DNA of 12,272 nucleotides, taken from assembly GCA_943327015.2 (NCBI GenBank), contig CALPVM020000032.1, forward strand, positions 1 to 12,272, given 5' to 3'. The notes under the pieces were generated by a model. The model saw only the letters and a program-made list of their open reading frames with translations. It had not been told where the DNA came from and ran no database searches. Shown in pieces: positions 1-5,067 of this stretch. Made by a program: the position numbers and the translations under genes. This stretch comes from Akkermansia muciniphila (GTDB lineage Bacteria > Pseudomonadota > Gammaproteobacteria > Burkholderiales > Burkholderiaceae_C). Within the stretch, counting starts at the first letter, position 1; the number at the start of each line of letters is the position of its first letter.

Positions 1-12
1 AGTGCACTGGAT

Positions 13-267
13 ATGGCATCAACAATCAAACGCAAGACGTCTCTGACATTGGATGCTGAAGTACTGGATAGTGCAAAAGCACTCAATATCAATGTATCTG
101 CAGTGGCTGAAGCCGCACTCAAAAACGCAGTGGCCAGCGCTCGGCGTGTCCATTGGCTCAAACAAAATGCTAAAGCCTTTGCTGAACAAGCTGCTTGGCA
201 CGAGCAAAACGGTCACCCGCTGGCCGACATCATCAGTTCGCCTGGGAGTGCTTCGTGGAACGCCTAA
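13..267 (+). CDS. ccdA: CcdA-family type II antitoxin
   Basis: This 84-residue protein is the antitoxin partner of a CcdB gyrase poison. It binds its own operator DNA and neutralises the toxin. The N-terminal half (KRKTSLTLDAEVLDSAKALN, then NVSAVAEAAL) has the strand-helix-helix pattern of a ribbon-helix-helix DNA-binding domain. The C-terminal half (WLKQNAKAF, then AAWHEQNGHPLADII) matches the toxin-binding tail of the family. The tail runs on to SPGSASWNA, a few residues longer than the F-plasmid type; I believe this is a normal variant rather than a frameshift. The ATG at 13 is used, but only 12 bases of upstream sequence are in the window and that frame is open to the edge, so promoter, operator and even a slightly earlier start cannot be judged. 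The ccdB gene overlaps its 3' end by 13 nt. Confidence 0.85.
   Translation: MASTIKRKTSLTLDAEVLDSAKALNINVSAVAEAALKNAVASARRVHWLKQNAKAFAEQAAWHEQNGHPLADIISSPGSASWNA
244..248 (+). promoter_or_regulatory. Ribosome binding site that sets the ccdB start
   Basis: GGGAG lies inside the last codons of ccdA, 6 nt before the GTG at 255. It is the reason to choose that GTG over the upstream in-frame TTG at 195 or the later ATG at 303. It also implies translational coupling of toxin to antitoxin. Confidence 0.6.
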
Positions 268-545
268 CCCGATACGATGTTGCCGAATACAACGAGGTGA
301 AGATGGTAGTAGTCGAAAGTGACCTATTGCCACCCGACCCCGCCGTAGTGGTTATTCCCTTGTTGAGCGACTACCCAGCTGTGAAAGACTTGAACCCTGA
401 GCTTGTGCTCGACGGCCAGCGATGGATGCTTGCGACCCGCTTAATTGCCGCTGTGCGGCGCTCTAAATTGCGTCGCACAGGTAATGTTGCAGAGCAGAGT
501 GACAAAATCAACCGCGCTATCGATGTCTTGATGGCTGGAGTGTAG
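255..545 (+). CDS. ccdB: CcdB-family gyrase-targeting toxin
   Basis: This 96-residue toxin would poison DNA gyrase, as F-plasmid CcdB does. Family hallmarks in order are an N-terminal strand reading RLTRYDVAEY, the VVVESDLL segment (compare VDVQSDII in F CcdB), the VVVIPLL strand, LNPELVLDG, and the C-terminal helix INRAIDVLMAGV. Length is close to the usual ~100 residues. Starting at GTG 255 gives a normal N-terminus and a good GGGAG ribosome site; the longer ORF from TTG 195 would add a non-homologous extension. The toxin gene overlaps the antitoxin stop, the usual ccd order. The C-terminus ends A-G-V where F CcdB ends W-G-I; in the F protein this tryptophan contacts gyrase. Family assignment is firm, while the exact target is inferred. 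Confidence 0.85.
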   Translation: MERLTRYDVAEYNEVKMVVVESDLLPPDPAVVVIPLLSDYPAVKDLNPELVLDGQRWMLATRLIAAVRRSKLRRTGNVAEQSDKINRAIDVLMAGV

Positions 546-778
546 TTTATTGTTTCGTTCACACCACCGCACTCTTCCACAAAGCCAGCTACCGGGGAGG
601 GAGTAAGAAATAAGGAATATCGTTTCAACACGAGCTCATTATCACCAGTGTTCCGTCACGCCACTAATGACCGAAAAGTCATCTATCGCCAGTTTGTGCA
701 TATTTTGCACATACTCAACGCTTACCAGAACGAAAAATCACACCCTTCAACGACCCGGGAGGAAACACAAGCACACTG
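546..778. other. Intergenic stretch with one short palindrome
   Basis: No ORF here has a family resemblance, and those present look like chance reading frames. I see no terminator after ccdB. The only structure noticed is a 6-bp inverted repeat, TGTGCA-N5-TGCACA, at 695-711, which could be an operator but sits near no convincing gene start. Confidence 0.5.
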
Positions 779-988
779 TCAACCCAACCCTCCAATCTGA
801 CCAATGCCTTCATACCAACCGACGTTTGAGTAGAGACGGGATCTTTTAGCTATTTGTTCAGCTTTGGTCGGCCGTCCTTTTTTAGGGTTACATAATTCAC
901 CGGTAGATGTGCATAAATCGCCCTTCTCTTTTTCGTATTGGGTGCTGAGCCAATTATCAACGGTAATCCCCCCTGAGACAAATACCAT
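779..988 (-). CDS. Small uncharacterised basic protein (tentative)
   Basis: I do not recognise this family. From the ATG at 988 the ORF encodes 69 residues; a GTG one codon upstream is the alternative. The first part, SGGITVDNWLSTQYEKEK, looks like a folded protein segment. A basic stretch follows, CNPKKGRPTKAEQIAKRS, with a GRP core resembling an AT-hook or a DNA-binding linker. The last ~17 residues (NVGWYEGIGQIGGLG and stop) are glycine-rich and may be read-through past a frameshift or truncation. No good Shine-Dalgarno precedes the ATG. A possible promoter on this strand has TAGAAT at 1009-1014 and TTCACC at 1032-1037 with 17-bp spacing, and its -35 lies inside the 1029-1067 palindrome. 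The gene would be co-oriented with alpA and the integrase. It may be a real accessory gene, a remnant, or chance. Confidence 0.35.
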   Translation of the reverse strand: MVFVSGGITVDNWLSTQYEKEKGDLCTSTGELCNPKKGRPTKAEQIAKRSRLYSNVGWYEGIGQIGGLG

Positions 989-1008
989 CACTTTGTGTTT
1001 AACCGATC

Positions 1009-1037
1009 ATTCTATGGTCGTGACAGAAAACGGTGAA
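1009..1037 (-). promoter_or_regulatory. Candidate promoter for the small ORF at 779-988
   Basis: Read on the minus strand, TTCACC (1032-1037) and TAGAAT (1009-1014) are separated by 17 bp. They match the sigma-70 consensus at 4 and 5 of 6 positions. The predicted start would be near 1002, 14 nt before the ATG at 988. The -35 falls in one arm of the large palindrome, so a bound repressor there could block it. Confidence 0.3.
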
Positions 1038-1067
1038 CTACCGAGATTTCCTCGGTAGTTCACCGTT
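1029..1067 (-). terminator. Perfect 17-bp hairpin, probable terminator of alpA
   Basis: Positions 1029-1045 and 1051-1067 are exact reverse complements around a 5-nt loop. On the minus strand the hairpin begins 26 nt after the alpA stop codon and is followed at once by TTTTC, so it can act as an intrinsic terminator for the integrase/alpA transcript. The stem is only about half G+C and the T run is short. An alternative reading is a protein-binding operator, since its left arm contains the -35 of a possible promoter. No T run follows it on the plus strand. Confidence 0.55.
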
Positions 1068-1093
1068 AACTTACGTTTATCAAAATGAAGATA

Positions 1094-1303
1094 CTATCGC
1101 TTGACACCTTCTCGAATCAGTTTTTGAATATCTGAATCGCGCCACCCCACAGCCCTCGCACCTAATTTAACAGGTTGAGGGAAAGTTCCGTTCTTCACAT
1201 TTTGGTACAGTGTTGATCGACTAATACCAAGTAATGCTAGTACCGATGGCAGACGTCTAATACGGTCTATATCTCCAGTTTGTTCCAGGTTGAGTTTTTC
1301 CAT
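1094..1303 (-). CDS. alpA: AlpA-family transcriptional regulator / excisionase-like protein
   Basis: This small DNA-binding protein (69 residues) belongs to the AlpA family, which is usually found beside P4-type integrases and controls integrase expression or excision. The MerR-like winged helix-turn-helix is clear: RIRRLPSVLALLGISRSTLY (residues 14-33), with the recognition helix in ISRSTLY, then the wing NGTFPQPVKLGARAVGW (38-54). A short acidic-basic tail (DSDIQKLIREGVKR) follows, normal for the family. I chose the ATG at 1303; a TTG 8 codons upstream (1327) would add GKHVSFV, which homologs lack as far as I recall. The ribosome site is weak (GTGAG, about 7 nt upstream). It lies 248 nt downstream of the integrase on the same strand and ends before a strong hairpin. 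The family assignment is confident; activator versus excisionase role is not determined. Confidence 0.88.
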   Translation of the reverse strand: MEKLNLEQTGDIDRIRRLPSVLALLGISRSTLYQNVKNGTFPQPVKLGARAVGWRDSDIQKLIREGVKR

Positions 1304-1551
1304 GACGAAGCTCACGTGTTTGCCCAAGCTTGTCTATTGCCAGCCGTTACCGGTGAGGCGCCCCCCAGCATTGTGGGGGTCATTCTCCGAGTGTTCCTCT
1401 TTGTGAGAATGTCTATCCTATGGTTTTACGGATTACCTTTTATTATGGGTTCAAGTAACCACTAGCTGCAAAACTAATTTGTATTTCCTATTTATATTTA
1501 ATCATGGTTTTTTCAGAAAAGTCAACATCTTTTTAAAGATTTTTCATTTAT
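1304..1551. promoter_or_regulatory. alpA leader with inverted repeats
   Basis: This 248-bp gap between the integrase stop and alpA is AT-rich near the integrase and GC-rich near alpA. It holds a 6-bp stem CCCCCA/TGGGGG with a 6-nt loop (1362-1379), and a 7-bp inverted repeat CATTCTC (1381-1387) / GAGAATG (1405-1411) beside it. A possible minus-strand promoter further up has TTGACT at 1520-1525 and TAAATA at 1495-1500, but the 19-bp spacing is long. No ORF in it is convincing. The repeats are candidate operators for alpA control. Confidence 0.4.
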
Positions 1552-2790
1552 TTACATGTGTACAGTTACAGCGTTGTAGATTGAGTAGATGTAATCAGCG
1601 TAATCTTGCATCATCTTCTTACGCTCTTCTATAAATTGCGCTCGGTCATAGGCTTCGCCATACGCGTCACCACTGATATGTGCCAGTTGCCTATTGACCA
1701 CGTCATGGCGGTAACCTAGTTTTTCTTTCAATACTCCCATGGCCAATGACCTAAAACCATGGCCAGTCATTTCATTTTGATAACCCATTCTTTTCAGGGC
1801 TGCCAATATGGCTCCATTCGAAACAGGACGACGCGGATCCCTTCCATTCACAAACAAGTAGGTTCGATTTCCGGTATACCTTTTCAGTTCGTTTAGCAAG
1901 TCCCACGCTTGGGTGGGTAGATTGACATGGTGATCGATCTTACGGGGGTTAAATTTTTTCTTCCCCATTTTCATGCGTTGCCAAGGAATGATCCATTGTT
2001 TCTTCTCAAAGTCTATTTCTGACCATGGCGTTTCTATGAGTTCACTGGTCCGTACAAACGACAACAGCATTAACCAGATGAGTATTTTGGTTTGCAAATA
2101 CATTCTGGCGTCATTCAGTTTTAATTCTCGTATGAACTCAGGCAGTTGCTCGACCGTAATGGCACCATGGTGACCGCTTGCTCGCGCTTTTAATGCAGCG
2201 CGCAAACTTGGAAATGGATTGTTTTCACATACCCCAACCGCGACTCCGTAATCAAATATGGCACTACAAATCTGACCTATTCGTTTTGCTTGCTCTAAAG
2301 CGCCCCGCTCTTCAATTTTTCGCAGGCACTGCAACAGAACAGGACCGCTGACTTTTTTAATCTCAATTTTCCCGATGAATGGAAACACATCTGCTTCGAG
2401 TCGCTGCATGGCAATCAGAGCAGTTTTTCTTTGCCACATGTTTTCTTTATTCTTATGCCAGTCACGGGCTACTTCCTCAAAAGTGGTTCCACCCATTTTT
2501 TGTTTTACTTTTTCTATTCGCAGCTCTTCTACAACGTCAACACCTTGACTTTTTCGCTCCTGAACTGCTTGTCGTTTTTTACGGGCATCAGCCAGACTGA
2601 CTGCCGGGTAGCTGCCAAAACTTAGGCGCGTTTCTTTTCCATGAGAGTTTGCTTTCATTCGCCATAACTTACCCCCACCTGGAGTCACTTCAAGATAGAG
2701 TCCGCCACCATCAAAAAGTTTGTAGCTTTTATCAGTGGACTTTGAATTCTTAATTTTTACATCAGTAAGGGGTATAACGGCGCGTGGCAT
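1552..2790 (-). CDS. P4-type tyrosine site-specific integrase
   Basis: It catalyses integration and excision of the element by strand exchange through a 3'-phosphotyrosine. From the ATG at 2790 it has 412 residues, normal for the family. Domains: N-terminal DUF4102-type arm-binding region (about 6-95, with DGGGLYLEVTPGGGKLWR and RLSFGSYPAVSLADARKKR), a SAM-like core-binding domain (about 104-190), and the catalytic domain. The full catalytic set is visible: Arg247 (SFVRTSEL), Lys274, His344 and Arg347 (GHGFRSL), His371 (QLAH) and nucleophile Tyr381 (AYDRAQF). It therefore looks active. Homologs often begin MPRxxxPLT, which supports 2790. An in-frame ATG at 2820 has a better ribosome site (AGGGG, 8 nt upstream) and would add MPLKTGCPYV; TTG 2823 is a further option. 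It is oriented away from the tRNA-Ser 3' end, its likely attachment site. Confidence 0.93.
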   Translation of the reverse strand: MPRAVIPLTDVKIKNSKSTDKSYKLFDGGGLYLEVTPGGGKLWRMKANSHGKETRLSFGSYPAVSLADARKKRQAVQERKSQGVDVVEELRIEKVKQKMGGTTFEEVARDWHKNKENMWQRKTALIAMQRLEADVFPFIGKIEIKKVSGPVLLQCLRKIEERGALEQAKRIGQICSAIFDYGVAVGVCENNPFPSLRAALKARASGHHGAITVEQLPEFIRELKLNDARMYLQTKILIWLMLLSFVRTSELIETPWSEIDFEKKQWIIPWQRMKMGKKKFNPRKIDHHVNLPTQAWDLLNELKRYTGNRTYLFVNGRDPRRPVSNGAILAALKRMGYQNEMTGHGFRSLAMGVLKEKLGYRHDVVNRQLAHISGDAYGEAYDRAQFIEERKKMMQDYADYIYSIYNAVTVHM

Positions 2791-2794
2791 GACG

Positions 2795-2846
2795 TAGGGG
2801 CATCCTGTTTTTAGGGGCATCAAACATGCCCCTAAGAATGCCCCTA
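2795..2846. repeat. Four copies of TAGGGGCAT, two direct and two inverted
   Basis: TAGGGGCAT occurs at 2795-2803 and 2812-2820. Its reverse complement ATGCCCCTA occurs at 2826-2834 and 2838-2846. All four 9-mers are exact. The inner pair forms a 10-bp inverted repeat (with one extra flanking base pair) around a 5-nt loop. The array lies directly upstream of the integrase ATG at 2790 and just after a TTGACA box. It looks like an operator or a set of recombinase accessory sites; it could also fold in mRNA and cover the AGGGG ribosome site of the ATG at 2820. Confidence 0.7.
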
Positions 2847-2863
2847 AAAAGTTTGGATGTCAA
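2835..2863 (-). promoter_or_regulatory. Candidate integrase promoter
   Basis: A perfect TTGACA on the minus strand (2858-2863) is followed at 17 bp by CATTCT (2835-2840), a poor -10. Transcription would begin inside the TAGGGGCAT array, so proteins bound there would block it. A weak -10 is compatible with an activated or normally silent integrase gene. Confidence 0.35.
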
Positions 2864-2960
2864 TGAACGTATCGGACGCTAAAAAACAAAAAACCCCTGA
2901 TTTCTTTTGAAAATCAAGGGTTAATTGAACTGTTTCGGACGTCGCTGGACGTTAAAAAAC
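2855..2960. repeat. Phased GGACGT-like repeats, candidate integrase arm sites
   Basis: Hexamers GGATGT (2855), GAACGT (2865), GGACGC (2874), GGACGT (2937) and GGACGT (2947) lie on the same strand in two clusters with 9-10 bp between starts inside each cluster. The last hexamer of each cluster is followed by TAAAAAAC or TTAAAAAAC-like sequence: the 14-mer at 2874-2887 matches that at 2947-2960 at 13 of 14 positions. Between the clusters sits the terminator. Position beside the tRNA and spacing near one helical turn suggest binding sites for the integrase N-terminal domain. The function is inferred. Confidence 0.5.
2881..2922 (-). terminator. Intrinsic terminator downstream of tRNA-Ser
   Basis: On the minus strand a 12-bp stem (2911-2922 with 2892-2903, one G-T pair) and a 7-nt loop (2904-2910) are followed by an uninterrupted T run and then TTTTTTGTTTTTT-like sequence (plus-strand A run 2881-2893). 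It should stop tRNA-Ser transcription before the integrase gene and so insulates the element from the tRNA promoter. Confidence 0.82.
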
Positions 2961-2967
2961 TAATTTT

Positions 2968-3057
2968 TGGCGGAGAAGGCGGGATTCGAACCCGCGGTAA
3001 GTTTTACCCTACGCACGCTTTCCAGGCGTGTGACTTAAACCACTCATCCACCTCTCC
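2968..3057 (-). tRNA. serX-type tRNA-Ser(GGA): tRNA-Ser (anticodon GGA)
   Basis: The 90-nt gene folds as a class II tRNA. The acceptor stem GGAGAGG (3051-3057) pairs with CTTCTCC (2972-2978) with one G-U pair, followed by discriminator G and an encoded CCA (2968-2970). The anticodon stem ACGC/GCGT encloses loop CTGGAAA, giving anticodon GGA, which reads UCC. A long variable arm (GTAGGGTAAAACTTAC region) is present, as expected for serine tRNAs. The T arm GCGGGTTCGAATCCCGC is intact. It is complete, so any integration at its 3' end restored the sequence. It lies 31 nt after the stop of the binding-protein gene on the same strand. The exact genomic gene name is not known. Confidence 0.96.
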
Positions 3058-3067
3058 TAAGCCTTGT

Positions 3068-3073
3068 ATTATA
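3068..3073 (-). promoter_or_regulatory. Probable -10 box of the tRNA-Ser promoter
   Basis: A perfect TATAAT on the minus strand lies 10 bp before the mature tRNA 5' end, placing transcription start near 3061. The -35 would lie over the final codons and stop of the preceding gene (about 3091-3096, TTCGTT) and is weak. No terminator separates that gene from the tRNA, so read-through is also possible. Confidence 0.55.
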
Positions 3074-3088
3074 ACCTGTAATTCAAGC

Positions 3089-4285
3089 TCAACGAATCAC
3101 TGATAACGTTGTTAACTTGCCATCAGTAACAGTTTTCAATGTCAAAGCACCATTTTTAATGTCACCTTTTTCATCAAATGAGATGGGGCCGGTAACTCCA
3201 GGGAAATCTGTAGTAGCAGCCAACACAGGCAGATATTTGGCTGGATCGGTTGAGTTAGCCTTAACCATCGCAGCAACCATGACCTTCACTGAGTCATACA
3301 CGTATGGTGCGTACAGATTGACTGGGGTATTAAACTTAGTCAGGAATTTGGCTTTGAAATCTTCCATACCAGCTTTGGCTTCACCTTCCACGCCACCCGC
3401 TTCTGCACAGAAAAACTGACCATTAGCAATAGCATCATCACCTGCTAACTTGATGAGTTCATTGGTACATAAACCATCGCCACCCATAAACTTGGCTTTG
3501 ATACCAAGTGCTTTCATTTGCTTGAGCATCGGGCCACCCACAGCATCCATACCGCCGAAGAAAATAACATCCGGCTTTTTGCCCTTAATGGTTGTCAAAA
3601 TAGAATTAAAGTCAGTAGCCTTGTCGGTAGTAAATTCTTTTGCAACAATTTTTCCGCCAACTGCCTCTACCGCTTTACTGAACTCATCTGCAACACCTTG
3701 ACCATAGGCCGTACGGTCATCAATGACAGCTACTGATTTAGCACTCAAAGTGTTAACAGCATATTTACCCAAGCTTCCACCCAACTGCACATCGTCAGCA
3801 ACTACGCGGAATGCCGTTTTAAACCCTTGACGGGTATATTTAGGGTTGGTAGCAGATGGGGAAATTTGAGGAATACCAGCATCGCTGTAAATTTTAGAAG
3901 CAGGAATAGTCGTGCCAGAATTCAAGTGACCAATAACGCCTGCCACTTTAGCATCCGCCAACTTTTGTGCTACCGATGTACCCTGCTTAGGATCTGCACC
4001 GTCGTCTTCGGCCATCAATTGCAAGGTTACTTTTTTGCCGTCAATAATGACGCCAGCAGCATTGAGTTCATCAATCGCCATGCGGGCTCCATATTCATTG
4101 TCTTTACCCAAGTGGGCTACAGCACCACTGGTAGGGCCCACATGGCCAATTTTTACAACACTGGCAACCTCTACGGGGGTAGTAGAATTTTCAACCGAGG
4201 CTGCTGTTTCCTCTTTTTTTCCACATGCCGCCAAAACAGAAATGGCAGCCAAAATGGCCAAAGAGCTTGAGTAACGCAATTCCAT
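3089..4285 (-). CDS. Branched-chain amino acid-type ABC transporter substrate-binding lipoprotein
   Basis: This 398-residue protein is the extracytoplasmic receptor of an ABC importer of the LivJ/LivK (Peripla_BP_6) family, whose ligands include Leu/Ile/Val and other amino acids or amides. It has a lipoprotein signal: hydrophobic residues 9-20 and lipobox LAAC with Cys21 as the lipidated residue; Gly22 at +2 does not signal inner-membrane retention. The type I periplasmic-binding fold starts at about 45 (KIGHVGPTSGAVAHLGKDNE). Ligand-pocket motifs include HLNSGTTIPAS (120-130), the SPSATNP loop (142-148) and DDRTAYGQG (189-197). The ATG at 4285 has a clear AGGAG site. No permease or ATPase gene is adjacent, so the transporter partners must be elsewhere. 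The real ligand cannot be told from sequence. Transcription would be the same direction as the tRNA that follows. Confidence 0.92.
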   Translation of the reverse strand: MELRYSSSLAILAAISVLAACGKKEETAASVENSTTPVEVASVVKIGHVGPTSGAVAHLGKDNEYGARMAIDELNAAGVIIDGKKVTLQLMAEDDGADPKQGTSVAQKLADAKVAGVIGHLNSGTTIPASKIYSDAGIPQISPSATNPKYTRQGFKTAFRVVADDVQLGGSLGKYAVNTLSAKSVAVIDDRTAYGQGVADEFSKAVEAVGGKIVAKEFTTDKATDFNSILTTIKGKKPDVIFFGGMDAVGGPMLKQMKALGIKAKFMGGDGLCTNELIKLAGDDAIANGQFFCAEAGGVEGEAKAGMEDFKAKFLTKFNTPVNLYAPYVYDSVKVMVAAMVKANSTDPAKYLPVLAATTDFPGVTGPISFDEKGDIKNGALTLKTVTDGKLTTLSVIR

Positions 4286-4358
4286 AAAATCTCCTATAGA
4301 GGTTTAAAAACTTAGTCTTGAATTAAAACACACGCAGTCCAACTATTGGGGCTTGGAT

Positions 4359-4628
4359 CTACGCATCAGACTGCATTTGACCAACCGCTTGGCGCAATGC
4401 AGTCTCCACTTCTTGCTGAAGACGAGGCAGCAAAATTTGCAAATGGTCTTGCACCATTTGCTCCAAAGAGTCCTGTAAATGTACTTGTATGCGCGGCAAA
4501 AGTGTTTGCATCAAGTTATCTACCAAAAGATCCGGATCTAAAGTCACCATGGATTGGGGGTCTCTAGGCGGAGGTATAACCTCTGTTAAAGTAGGCAAAA
4601 ACCGAGGGGGAGACTTAACACTCTGCAT
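4359..4628 (-). CDS. Small protein of unknown function downstream of holC
   Basis: This 89-residue protein starts 1 nt after the holC stop codon, behind an AAGGGA ribosome site, so it is almost certainly co-translated with holC. The N-terminal third is proline-rich (SPPRFLPTLTEVIPPPRDPQ). The remainder, from about residue 30, is a continuous amphipathic helix with regular leucines and valines (LLVDNLMQTLLPRIQVHLQD onward), likely a helical bundle or coiled coil. In Burkholderia and relatives the gene after holC encodes a longer DUF2486 protein that also begins with an LPxLTEV-like motif and ends in amphipathic helices. From memory of that neighbourhood I suspect this is a shortened relative. 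No catalytic motif or signal peptide is seen and function is unknown. Confidence 0.75.
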   Translation of the reverse strand: MQSVKSPPRFLPTLTEVIPPPRDPQSMVTLDPDLLVDNLMQTLLPRIQVHLQDSLEQMVQDHLQILLPRLQQEVETALRQAVGQMQSDA

Positions 4629-4629
4629 A

Positions 4630-5067
4630 TCAATGCATCCCTTTTAATTGCAGATCGTGTTTCATAATGTTGTACCCCAAAGAAATGTATTGTTTCCAGC
4701 GTAGGCGCGCTTGTGCACGATCATCCTCGTCCATACTAACTACTTCAATCAACTTGGCATAACGGTCAAAGTCTGCAGGAACAGAGTTCGACAAATTGAC
4801 CAACAGCGGCCTGTCGGCATAATGTGCAGCTGAAGACACACCCAATACAACATATGAACGTTGTAGCAATTTTACATCTGCATCGTCACAACAATGCGAA
4901 ACAAAATCAGTGGGCGAAACAGCCCAAAGATCCTGATCCAAACGACTTAAGTCTGATCGGTCTACCACAACAAAAACGCGACTACCTAAACGGACTGCTT
5001 TTCTAAGCAACCTGCATATATAAGCTATTTTATCAGGCGCACCAAAATGAAAGGCAATGTCTGTCAC
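4630..5067 (-). CDS. holC: DNA polymerase III chi subunit
   Basis: Chi is a clamp-loader accessory subunit that, with psi, links the replicative polymerase complex to single-strand-binding protein. At 145 residues it has the usual length (E. coli 147). Family features are a Rossmann-like first half (IAFHFGAPDKIAYICRLLRK, then SRVFVVVDRSD at 29-39), the conserved LDQDLWAVSPTDFVSH stretch (43-58), RPLLVNLSNSVP (86-97) and the C-terminal ARLRWKQYISLGYNI (120-134). It starts with GTG overlapping the pepA stop by 4 nt (GTGA), so translation is coupled to pepA; no strong ribosome site is seen. The pepA-holC order is conserved in many proteobacteria. Confidence 0.93.
   Translation of the reverse strand: MTDIAFHFGAPDKIAYICRLLRKAVRLGSRVFVVVDRSDLSRLDQDLWAVSPTDFVSHCCDDADVKLLQRSYVVLGVSSAAHYADRPLLVNLSNSVPADFDRYAKLIEVVSMDEDDRAQARLRWKQYISLGYNIMKHDLQLKGMH

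Larger units (their letters stand above)
1..2967. mobile_element. Right-hand portion of an integrated element at tRNA-Ser(GGA)
   Basis: The stretch carries a P4-type tyrosine integrase, an AlpA-family regulator transcribed the same way and a CcdAB toxin-antitoxin pair. It ends exactly where the 3' end of a complete tRNA-Ser gene begins. Integrases of this family commonly recombine in tRNA 3' ends and rebuild the tRNA, so the junction at 2968 is the likely element/chromosome boundary. To its right are ordinary housekeeping genes. I searched 1-1000 by eye for a second copy of the tRNA 3' end (the other att site) and found none, so the left end must be outside the window. Boundary and extent are inferred from gene content, not from a visible att pair. 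Confidence 0.62.

Noticed and set aside
195..254. Upstream extension of ccdB from TTG 195
   Set aside because: The extra residues do not resemble the CcdB N-terminus, and the GTG at 255 has its own GGGAG ribosome site.
667..849. 60-residue plus-strand ORF after ccdB
   Set aside because: Composition is irregular, there is no ribosome site or recognisable motif, and it overlaps the tentative minus-strand ORF.
1..1000. Search for a second att copy (tRNA-Ser 3' end) and for CRISPR-like repeats
   Set aside because: No stretch resembling the tRNA 3' end and no regularly spaced direct repeats were seen by eye.
1280..1465. Plus-strand ORF antisense to the alpA start and leader
   Set aside because: It is rich in Phe/Leu with no motif, and is a shadow of alpA and its GC-rich leader.
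4286..4358. Terminator or promoter in the gap between the small protein and the lipoprotein gene
   Set aside because: Only a weak 5-bp TCCAA/TTGGA repeat without a T run is present, and no -35/-10 pair of convincing quality and position.
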